Source of the DNA: Lachnospiraceae bacterium
GTDB taxonomy: Bacteria > Bacillota > Clostridia > Lachnospirales > Lachnospiraceae
Direction: 5' to 3'
NCBI GenBank assembly: GCA_009774245.1
Contig: VSNM01000029.1
Span: 1 to 64,000, forward strand
Length of the DNA stretch: 64,000 bases
Each line of letters opens with the position of its first letter. Position 1 is the stretch's first letter. This document shows, one piece after another, positions 56,217-64,000 of the stretch. A program made the position numbers and the translations under genes. The notes below the pieces were generated by a model. The model was not told the DNA's origin. It searched no databases and was given only the letters and a program-made list of their open reading frames with translations.

Positions 56217-57082
56217 TTGATTGTGGCCTGGTGCTTGAGGGCGGCGGTATGAAGGGAATGTATACCGCAGGTGTCCTCGAGTACTTTATGGAAAAAGAGC
56301 TGTATCTTAAAAATTGCTATGGCGTGTCGGCGGGAGCCTGCCATCTTGCTAATTACATATCAAAGCAGAAGGGGCGTTCTTATCACATCGGGCTGGATTA
56401 TCTGGAGGATAAGAATTACTGCAGCGCTTACAGCCTTCTGACGACAGGCGATCTGTTCAATGTGAATATGAATTACAATATTATTCCCAATAAGCTGGTT
56501 CCCTATGATTACAAGACTGCCGCCAGATACGAGGGAAACGCCTACGCGGTGGCGACGAATATCCGCACCGGGGAGGCGGAGTACCTGCCGATGCGCGAGA
56601 TGCACAAGGATATCGTAGCAGTGCAGGCGTCCGCCTCCCTGCCGCTGGTGTCAAGGAATGTCAAAATCGGAAATGAGCACTATCTTGATGGAGGACTTTC
56701 CGATGCCATTCCGATTCGCAGGGCGGTCGCGGACGGAAATGTGAAGAACGTGGTGATCCTCACGAAGGAAGTGGGTTATGTGAGAAAGCAGGCTTCGCTG
56801 TCAATGCGGAATATGATTCGTCTCCGGTACGCGAAGTTTCCCAAAGTATATCAGCTGGTCTGTGACCGCTATTTGCGCTACAATGACACGCTGCGGTTTC
56901 TGGACGGGGAGGAGAGGGCAGGAAGGGCTTTTGTCATCAGGCCGCAGGAACCAAACGACATCGGTCGGATAGAGAAGGACAGGAAAAAACTGGAAGCGCT
57001 GTATCAGCTTGGGTATCACGATGCGAAAAAGTGTTATGACAGGCTGATGGCATTCATAGGGGAATCGCATCATATACTGTGA
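56213..57082 (+). CDS. patatin-like phospholipase
   Basis: The oxyanion loop LEGGGMKGMY, the nucleophile elbow GVSAGA and the catalytic Asp in YLDGGLSDAIP define a patatin-type Ser-Asp lipase of 289 residues; no signal peptide, so it is cytoplasmic. ATG 56213 overlaps the aminotransferase stop (ATGA). It resembles the YjjU group. Confidence 0.9.
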   Translation: MIDCGLVLEGGGMKGMYTAGVLEYFMEKELYLKNCYGVSAGACHLANYISKQKGRSYHIGLDYLEDKNYCSAYSLLTTGDLFNVNMNYNIIPNKLVPYDYKTAARYEGNAYAVATNIRTGEAEYLPMREMHKDIVAVQASASLPLVSRNVKIGNEHYLDGGLSDAIPIRRAVADGNVKNVVILTKEVGYVRKQASLSMRNMIRLRYAKFPKVYQLVCDRYLRYNDTLRFLDGEERAGRAFVIRPQEPNDIGRIEKDRKKLEALYQLGYHDAKKCYDRLMAFIGESHHIL

Positions 57083-57116
57083 TGGGGCGGCACTTCATTA
57101 TGAAAGGATTAAAACG

Positions 57117-57953
57117 ATGATAGAACTTCTAAAGGCGGTATTGTTTGGCATTGTCGAGGGAATCACGGAATGGCTGCCTGTCAGCAGCACGGGGCACATG
57201 ATTATTCTGGACGAATTTATCAGGCTGGACTGTACGCCGGAATTTTGGGAAATGTTTCTGGTGGTCATTCAGCTCGGCGCAATCATGGCGGTCGTGATCT
57301 TGTTCTGGAACAAGATTTTTCCGTTCCAGTTCAGGGACAAATCCAGACCGGTGATCGAGATGGATAAGATCATGCTGTGGCTCAAGATCGTGGTGGCGTG
57401 CATTCCGGCGGCGGTTGTCGGCCTGCTGTTTGACGATGTGTTTGAGGCGTTGTTTTATCACGCGATCCCGGTTGCGCTCGCGCTGATTGTGTTCGGCGTG
57501 GCGTTTATCGTCGTAGAGCGCAGGAATAAGGGGAAGAAGGCAAAAATCAGAAAATTGAATGACATCACTTTTCAGACGGCGTTTCTGATTGGAATATTTC
57601 AGCTCATCGCGGCGATCTTCCCCGGAACATCGCGCTCGGGCGCCACGATCGTGGGCGCTCTGCTCATCGGGGTGTCGAGAAGCGTGGCGGCGGAATTTAC
57701 ATTCTTTCTCGCCATACCGGTGATGTTTGGCGCAAGCCTCCTGAAACTGGTCAAATTTGGTTTTACATTTACAACGCTGGAAGCGGGGGAACTGATTATC
57801 GGAATGCTGGTTTCGTTTTTTGTTTCCATCTTTGTCATCAGGTTCCTGATGGACTATATCAAGAAACATGACTTCCAGATCTTTGGCTGGTATCGCATCG
57901 TGCTCGGCGCAATTGTGATCATACTCGGCGCGTGTGGCGTGATTACGGTGTAA
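57117..57953 (+). CDS. uppP: undecaprenyl-diphosphatase
   Basis: It recycles undecaprenyl diphosphate for cell-wall synthesis and is also known as BacA. The two active-site loops are EGITEWLPVSSTGHMI and FPGTSRSGATI; eight membrane segments fill 278 residues. The catalytic residues (E, H, R) are all in place. A terminator follows directly. Confidence 0.95.
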   Translation: MIELLKAVLFGIVEGITEWLPVSSTGHMIILDEFIRLDCTPEFWEMFLVVIQLGAIMAVVILFWNKIFPFQFRDKSRPVIEMDKIMLWLKIVVACIPAAVVGLLFDDVFEALFYHAIPVALALIVFGVAFIVVERRNKGKKAKIRKLNDITFQTAFLIGIFQLIAAIFPGTSRSGATIVGALLIGVSRSVAAEFTFFLAIPVMFGASLLKLVKFGFTFTTLEAGELIIGMLVSFFVSIFVIRFLMDYIKKHDFQIFGWYRIVLGAIVIILGACGVITV

Positions 57954-57961
57954 ATGAAATG

Positions 57962-57988
57962 AAAAAACTGCCAAACGGCAGTTTTTTT
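57962..57988 (+). terminator. bidirectional terminator after uppP
   Basis: A-run, ACTGCC-aaac-GGCAGT, T-run: symmetric, and it serves both uppP on the plus strand and the ArsR-type gene on the minus strand, whose stop is at the edge of the T run. Confidence 0.88.
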
Positions 57989-58916
57989 AATTCTCGTTGT
58001 TGTCCTCGTCATAGTAAGCCTTGATGCGGATTGCCTGGTTGTGGTCGCCGAAGTCCTCGCCAAAGAGCGTGCATCCGCCGCAGTTTGCGGTATCCTTTGG
58101 GACTTCGAGCTTAAAGGTGATGTAGCTGTTGTAGTCGATATTCAAGTCCTGAATGGTCACGTCGGAAAGCTTGTTTGTCCCGTCCATAAAGCAGCCCTCA
58201 CTGTTGATAATAAGCGTCTTTAACAGGCCGTACTGGTTCAGCTTGTCAGGCCACCATGCCGGCGATACATAGCCGCTGCGCCCGCCGTAATCGCCGGGGC
58301 TGATCCACATGCCGAGCGCTATCCCGTTGACGGAAAAATAGATGTCGGAGGGGTAATCCTCATTGGTGTTGGGACACTCTGACGAGATCTCGAAGGAAAT
58401 CTGCAGCTCTGTCAGTGTCTGTCCTGCCTGCAGGTGGTTTGGCAGGTTATATTCCAGATACCCGCTGGTAAACCAGAGGATTCCAGCCTGAAAGCGGTCG
58501 GGGAAGGAGAACACCTTGGGATCGTCCAGTGAGCCGATGATCTCCTTGCTCGTGGCCAGTCCGCAGGTCGGCGTGGCGTGGCATGCCGTGTAATAGCCGA
58601 CACGGATATCGTCTGTGTAGCAGCGTCTCGCCTCCTTGACAGGTGCAAGGTCAATCATGAGCCTGTCGTACCGCGGCCGTATGATCTTCATCGTGCCGCG
58701 CTTGCCGGAGGTGATCTTGATGCGCACAAGTCCGGCTTCTTCCAGTTTCCCAACATGCATGGAGATCGCACCGTTTGTGAGACCGAGCGCCTCTGCCAGA
58801 TCGTTCATGCTGAGGGAGTCATCTTTGTATATCATTTCCATAATCTTCACACGCATGGGTGTGCTCAATGCCTTAAAGACATTTTCGGCCTCGCCGACAG
58901 ATCGAAAGTATAACAT
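57987..58916 (-). CDS. ArsR-type helix-turn-helix regulator with a large C-terminal domain
   Basis: Residues 10-85 are a winged helix (KALSTPMRVKIMEMIYKDDS, then SMNDLAEALGLTNGAISMHV). Residues 100-309 are a beta-rich domain (YLEYNLPNHLQAGQTL, PSDIYFSVNGIALGMWISPG, then TANCGGCTLFGEDFGD) resembling a jelly-roll sugar-binding fold. It is divergent from the sugar ABC operon, so it is probably a one-component sugar-responsive regulator of that operon. ATG 58916 has AAGGGGGTAG upstream. Confidence 0.83.
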   Translation of the reverse strand: MLYFRSVGEAENVFKALSTPMRVKIMEMIYKDDSLSMNDLAEALGLTNGAISMHVGKLEEAGLVRIKITSGKRGTMKIIRPRYDRLMIDLAPVKEARRCYTDDIRVGYYTACHATPTCGLATSKEIIGSLDDPKVFSFPDRFQAGILWFTSGYLEYNLPNHLQAGQTLTELQISFEISSECPNTNEDYPSDIYFSVNGIALGMWISPGDYGGRSGYVSPAWWPDKLNQYGLLKTLIINSEGCFMDGTNKLSDVTIQDLNIDYNSYITFKLEVPKDTANCGGCTLFGEDFGDHNQAIRIKAYYDEDNNEN

Positions 58917-59571
58917 AAAACTACCCCCTTTTCCACAGATTTTTTCTGCACAGTGTCTTATATATTGGTTAAATAATTTCAATATTATTATAGTAAAAAC
59001 TAAAATAAAAGTCAAGACTAAAATTTTTAGGTAAATATGTACAAATTAAATCGAGACAAAAGGAATGGATTGGAAATTTTAGCCAATAATTGGATGAATT
59101 ATAAATTAAGTGAAGGCATATGGCGGTGAAAAAAGAGAAATTCATAAACTGGAACTCTCTCATTTCTTGAAAGTCTTAAAAAGTTTTAAAAGAATCTAAA
59201 ACTAAAAAAGTCAACTATCAATTAAAATATTTAGCGATTACTAAAAATACATGATCATTGACAATTTTTTCCTCAAATAAACAAAATTGGTGAATATGCA
59301 CAAAACGGACGGCTAAATTTCGTCATATGGTGGGAAAATTCTAAAAACCTTATAAAATCAAGGAATTTTGGTATTCATAGTGCCAAGATTCATGAGAATC
59401 TATATTGACTTTTTGATTAATATAGCGCAAATTGATTATATAAAGCAAAACTAAAACGATTAACTATTAAATAAAACAAACAAGCAGCCCGGGACAAGTA
59501 ACTTAAAACATATAAATTAAGGCAAATAAATTGAAACATAAATAAATCAAAATCAGAAAGGTTGTGTCATC
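58917..59571 (+). other. AT-rich divergent control region
   Basis: Over 650 bases with no gene. Recurrent AACTAAAA/GACTAAAA words may be regulator sites. A weak promoter, TTGATT (59413-59418), 17 bases, TTATAT (59436-59441), could serve the solute-binding-protein gene. The composition is much more AT-rich than the flanking genes. Confidence 0.5.
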
Positions 59572-62500
59572 ATGAAAAGAGGAATTGCAAAACAGGTCAT
59601 GGCGCTTGGCATTGCGGTATGTATGGCTGCGACTACGGCAGTGGCGGCTTCTCCACCTATGCAGCTAAGGGCAGTGCCCTTGGTCGCAAGGGCACAGGAG
59701 CCGCAGACAGCCCAGAACGCGGTGCCAGAAGCGTCTTTGAATGAAGAAACGTACTCAAATGAGAGACTGGACAATGGTTACACAAAGGTCAGTGCGGGGT
59801 ATACGCTCGCCGCATACATCGGAGAGCCGATTCGCTACAAGATGAGCGATGTGTACAAATCAGGGGATGGCAGTCTGACAAACGAGTACGGGTACGCGGG
59901 CGGCGATGGCGACGGCGCGATCTCCATTCCGGCGAAGGGAAAGGTGGAGCTCGAGATCGATGTGCCGCAGTCGGCAGTCTATTACATGAATTTTGACTAT
60001 CTGGCAAACAGCGAGTCCATTCTGCCGGTGGAGGCGGGCATCATGGTGAACGGGGAATATCCTTTTTATGAGATGCGCCAGCAGAAGCTGGAGAGCCGGT
60101 GGACAGCGAAGCCGGATAAGGTGTATGACAGCTATGGAAATGAAGTGGTCAGTATGCCTGACAAGGTGTATGACTGGCAGAACAAGTATGTGCAGGATTC
60201 TACATACCGATACACACAGCCGCTTGGAATCGAGCTGGAGCAGGGGAAAAACACGATCTCCATCGAATTGAGTGAGGGCACGCTTCTGCTGGGGGATATC
60301 TGTCTGACGGCAAAGCCGCAGGTGACAGAATACGCAGGCAGTGAGGCGGCATCGGGGGATGGGTTTATCGAGATCCAGGCTGAGGATTTCCTCTACAGGA
60401 ATGACTCGGCAATCCATGCGACCTGTGAGTATGATCCGGACCTGTATCCCTATCAGGCAGGAAACAGGGTGATGAATACCATTGACGCGACCTCGTTCGG
60501 GGAGGGCGGTCAGGAGATCACCTACAGCTTTCAGGCGGAGCAGGCAGGAAACTATTACATCGCTTTTCATTACAGTCAGGGAGACAAGGCGGACTTTCCG
60601 GTCTTTATGAATGTGAAGATCGATGGAGAGCTTCCAAACACGGCTTTTGAGAATCATGCATTCGCGTATGAGAAGAAATACGAGATGTATACGATGGTTG
60701 ACGGTGACGGGAATAAAATTAGTATACCGCTCGAGGCCGGAATGCACACGATCTCCATGCAGATCAGCATGGAGCCGGTCAGGGAGTCTCTGGAAACGAT
60801 AGAGAAGATCATGGGCAGAGTCAACGACCTCTCGCTCGAGGTCACCAAGGTTGCCGGCACGAACAAGGATAAGTACAGGGATTTTTCACTGGAGGCATAC
60901 ATCCCGGGAATCGGGGACATGATGACGGGCTGGGCAGACGAGCTGAACCAGGTCATGGAAGACGCAAGGGAATACAATCCCCAAAAGAGCAAGATCGCGG
61001 CGTACTCATCGGTCAAGATCGCGGAGAACCAGCTGCGGAGTCTTGCGAAGAAACCGGACGAACTGATCTACAGGATTGACGAGCTTGCCACAAGCACCTC
61101 ATCTGTGAACCAGCATCTGGCGAACCTGATCGACAGCCTCAATGGAAATGATTTTTCGCTGGACAGTATCTATCTGTATCAGGAGGATTCGGCAAAGCAG
61201 CTGCCGAGGAACAAAAATATCTTTACAAAGATGTGGCTTGGCATCGTGTGGTTCTTCACCTCGTTTGGCGAGCAGGCGTACTCTTCCGCGAACGCCAATC
61301 CGGAGCACCTGCAGGTGTCGGTGAACCGTTCGAGGCAGCATCTTGAGATCATGCAGCTACTGATCAACGAGCAGTTTACGCCGCAGACGGGCATCGAGGT
61401 GGATCTGTCGCTGATGCCCGACCAGACGAAGCTGGTACTGGCGAACGCGTCAGGGGATTCGCCGGACGTGGCGACAGGAGTGAACTATTCGATTCCGTTT
61501 GAGCTTGGTATCCGGGGCGCGCTCAAAGACCTGACAGAGTTTTCAGATTTTGCAGAGGTGGCGGAGCGATACAACGCTGGACTGATCATGCCGTATGTCA
61601 TCGGGGATAAGATCTACGCATTGCCGGAGACGATGAATTTCCAGGTCATGTTTTACAGGAAGGACATTCTCGACAAGCTTGGACTGGATGTGCCGGACAC
61701 GCTCGAGGATGTGCAGGCGATGCTCCCTGACCTGCAGATGAGGGGGTTAAACTTCTACTATCCGACGGCGAGGACAGTGGGTATGAAGACGTTTTTGGAC
61801 ACGACGCCCATTTTGTTCCAGAGCGGCGGTACGCTGTATGACGGCGAGATCGACAAGGCGATATTGACGAGTGAGGAAAACGTGGAAGGCTTTACCACCT
61901 TGACAAATTTGTTTACCATATATAACCTTCCAAAAGATGTGCCGAATTTTTACCAGCATTTTCGAAACGGCGATTATCCGATCGGTATTTCCGATTTTGG
62001 CAACTACAACATGATCTCCAACGCGGCACCTGAGATCGACGGTTCGTGGGGCGTGGCGCTGATTCCGGGCGTGAAAAATGAGGACGGCGAGGTGATGCGC
62101 TACTCGTCGGCGGGCGCGGAGTCGACATTCCTGTTTGAATCGACTCCCGAGCGGGAGCAGATGGCATGGGAGTTCGTGAAATGGTGGTCGAGTGCAGAGG
62201 TTCAGGCAGAGTTTGGACAGCGGCTTCAGATTACATACGGCGATGAGTATTACTGGAATACAGCCAATGCAGAGGCGTTTGCACAGCTCCCATGGGACAG
62301 CGACGACAAAGAGGTGATCTTAGAGCAGCTGGAGTGGACACTGGAGGCGCCGAGGGCACTGGCAAGTTACATGGTGGAGGCGAGCTTTCCGATGCTTATA
62401 ACCTGGTGGTGCTTGGGGCAAAGAGCGCGTCTGTGCGGGAGTCCCTCGACGATGCACAGAAGAGCGTGAAGCGCGAGACGCAGAGAAAGCTCGAGGAGTT

Positions 62501-62597
62501 CGGATACATCGAAAACGGCGAGATGGTGAAGGAGTACGAAGTACCGACGGTCGACAAAGTGCGCGAGATCATAGAGAAATCGAAGGAGGCGAAGTAA
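59572..62597 (+). pseudogene. sugar ABC transporter solute-binding protein with frameshift near the C terminus
   Basis: A signal peptide (MALGIAVCMAATTAVAA) without lipobox is followed by two beta-sandwich, CBM-like regions (about residues 60-230 and 255-420), a helical linker, and a family-1 solute-binding domain (from about 600; GDSPDVATGVNYSIPFELGI, YALPETMNFQVMFYRKDIL). The main frame ends at 62469 with an unnatural tail. The true C terminus (AYNLVVLGAKSASVRESLDD, then TQRKLEEFGYIENGEMVKEY) continues in another frame to 62597; one missing base near 62380 explains it. Permeases follow at once. Confidence 0.82.
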
Positions 62598-63515
62598 ATG
62601 GCGGCGAAAACAAAAAAGACGAAGGCAGCGCAGAGGGAACATGCCAACAAGGCTGCATACGCATTCCTGGCGCCGTATGTGATCCTGTTCACGATCTTTA
62701 TCATCATACCGATGCTGGTGGCGATCGCGCTCTCTTTTACAAGTTATGATACGATACAGGCGCCGACGTTCAAGGGCTTTCTGAATTATATCAATCTGTT
62801 GACGGCGGACGACATCTTCATGCAGAAGGTACTGCCCAACACGATTATTTACGCGGTGATCGTGGGGCCGGGAGGATATGTGCTGTCGTTTCTGGTGGCA
62901 TGGTGTCTGGCACAGTTAAGCTCTGTGCCGAGAACCATACTGACTGTCATCTTTTACTCGCCGAGTATGACGGGCGCGGTGTCGATGACGGTTCTGTGGA
63001 AGATCATTTTTTCCGGCGACCAGATGGGGTATTTAAACAGTTTCCTGATGCGGCTTGGCGTCATTGACGCGCCGATCATCTGGCTGGTAGACGCAAGGTA
63101 TCTGCTGCCGATTATCATCATCGTCGCGCTGTGGTCGAGCATGGGCGTTGGTTTCCTCGCGATGCTTGCAGGGATATTGAATGCGGATGAGGAAATCTAT
63201 GAAGCGGCGGCGATCGACGGCGTGAAGAACCGTTTCCAGGAGATGATCTATATCACGATTCCGACCATGAAACCGCAGATGCTCTTCGGAGCGGTTATGG
63301 CGATTGTAGGCGCTTTTCAGAACGGCGCGATCGGCGTGCAGCTGGCGGGTACAAACCCGACGCCGAACTATGCGGGCCAGTTGATCGTAAACCACATTGA
63401 AGATTATGGTTTCCTGCGTTATGAGATGGGCTATGCGGCGGCCGTGTCGGTTGTGTTGTTACTGATGGTATTTGCGTTCTCGAAATTCTTCGGACGCCTG
63501 TTTAGAGAAGACTAA
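62598..63515 (+). CDS. sugar ABC transporter permease (MalF-like)
   Basis: A 305-residue permease with six membrane segments (FLAPYVILFTIFIIIPMLVA first) and the EAA loop EAAAIDGVKNRFQEMIYITI that contacts the ATPase. It starts directly at the end of the solute-binding-protein gene and pairs with the next permease. The ATPase is not in the window; many sugar systems of this type share one ATPase (MsmK-like). Confidence 0.92.
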   Translation: MAAKTKKTKAAQREHANKAAYAFLAPYVILFTIFIIIPMLVAIALSFTSYDTIQAPTFKGFLNYINLLTADDIFMQKVLPNTIIYAVIVGPGGYVLSFLVAWCLAQLSSVPRTILTVIFYSPSMTGAVSMTVLWKIIFSGDQMGYLNSFLMRLGVIDAPIIWLVDARYLLPIIIIVALWSSMGVGFLAMLAGILNADEEIYEAAAIDGVKNRFQEMIYITIPTMKPQMLFGAVMAIVGAFQNGAIGVQLAGTNPTPNYAGQLIVNHIEDYGFLRYEMGYAAAVSVVLLLMVFAFSKFFGRLFRED

Positions 63516-63527
63516 GGGGGGTAGAAA

Positions 63528-64000
63528 ATGGCTGGATATAAAGGTTGTAATATCAATCCCAAGAAATTTGAGTGGGGACAGTTGAAGATCATACTGATTC
63601 TTCTGCCGCTGGCGGTCTTTATGGGAATCCCCATTGTGTTTATCGTCTGCCATGCGTTCAAGCCGATGGATGAGCTCTTTGCCTTTCCTCCGCAGATCAT
63701 CGTGCACAGACCGACGCTTGACAATTTTGTCAAACTGTTCAAGGCGTCAGCGAACAGCAATATCCCGATGAGCCGCTATGTGTTCAACAGTCTGATCGTG
63801 ACAGGTTCCGTGGTGCTGCTGTCCATCCTGTTCTCCACGATGGCGGGATTTGCGCTGTCAAAGCTGCGGTTTAAGGGCAAATACGCGCTGCTCGAGATCA
63901 ACAACACTGCACTGATGTTTGTATCCGTGGCGGTCATGATCCCGAGATACCTCGTGATCGATTTCCTCGGCATGAAGGATACTTATTTTGCGCATATTTT
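63528..64000 (+). CDS. sugar ABC transporter permease (MalG-like), partial
   Basis: The second permease of the operon begins at ATG 63528 with GGGGGG upstream. The first 157 codons show LLPLAVFMGIPIVFIVCHAF, NSLIVTGSVVLLSILFSTMA and MIPRYLVIDFLGMKDTYFAH, typical of MalG-type proteins. The gene runs past the window edge, so its EAA loop is not visible. Confidence 0.9.
   Translation, partial: MAGYKGCNINPKKFEWGQLKIILILLPLAVFMGIPIVFIVCHAFKPMDELFAFPPQIIVHRPTLDNFVKLFKASANSNIPMSRYVFNSLIVTGSVVLLSILFSTMAGFALSKLRFKGKYALLEINNTALMFVSVAVMIPRYLVIDFLGMKDTYFAHI

Noticed and set aside
57129..57974. 281-codon minus-strand open frame opposite uppP
   Set aside because: The His/Arg/Asp-rich product is typical of an antisense frame to a membrane protein; uppP is clear on the plus strand.
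59860..60747. 295-codon minus-strand open frame opposite the solute-binding gene
   Set aside because: It lies wholly antisense to a domain-rich secreted protein and has no start signal.

Overview
The window looks like chromosome from a gut-type Clostridia, most likely Lachnospiraceae. This rests on protein style, strong GGAGG ribosome sites, the urea ABC transporter beside a fused gamma/beta urease, a reversed-domain GH3 enzyme, Tn916/Tn1549-type mobile DNA and many short palindromic repeats. No rRNA, tRNA or CRISPR array was recognised.

Layout. 0-1 kb: a SAVED-domain protein, probably the end of a CBASS cyclic-nucleotide defence locus, followed by decayed DNA. 1.06-5.3 kb: a thiamin operon (tenA, thiamin pyrophosphokinase, thiD, thiE, a HAD phosphatase, a Nudix hydrolase) behind two tandem TPP riboswitches, each with its own terminator. 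5.3-8.35 kb: a TetR regulator and acetolactate synthase ilvB-ilvN, a ThDP-dependent enzyme. 8.6-13.6 kb: a cut-down integrative element (mobC, two HTH proteins of which one has an amber stop, replisome organizer, DnaC-like ATPase, Xis, tyrosine integrase) with no relaxase. 13.7-18.9 kb: a two-component system whose response regulator is internally deleted and frameshifted, plus an FtsX-type ABC exporter. 19-24 kb: small orphan genes mixed with remnants (Rpn nuclease, serine recombinase, Fic, AAA ATPase), ogt and an inositol-monophosphatase-like gene.

24.1-34.9 kb: one long nitrogen-scavenging operon, urtABCDE then a cytidylate-kinase-like protein, ureAB (fused), ureC, ureE, ureF, ureG, ureD. 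It imports urea, hydrolyses it and matures the nickel enzyme, and it is preceded by a leader rich in hairpins. 35-45 kb: membrane proteins, a Crh-like HPr paralogue, regulators, an AAA/PD-(D/E)XK protein carrying in-frame palindromes, and an AAA ATPase plus TOPRIM-like gene pair that is the best candidate for an uncharacterised defence module. 45-58 kb: a 2H phosphoesterase, lipoprotein, MBL hydrolase, methyltransferase, acetyltransferase, AraC, MATE exporter, permuted GH3, aminotransferase, patatin and UppP. 58-64 kb: an ArsR-type regulator divergent from a sugar ABC operon whose solute-binding protein is frameshifted near its end; the window stops inside the second permease.

A recurring theme is remodelling of genes by short DNA: a 167-bp palindromic element present twice in opposite orientation, a 150-bp palindrome, a 133-bp multi-hairpin element, in-frame palindromes, three coding minisatellites, and a ureD 3' end that overlaps an antisense tetR fragment. 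In two cases the palindromic element supplies the stop codon of the neighbouring gene.
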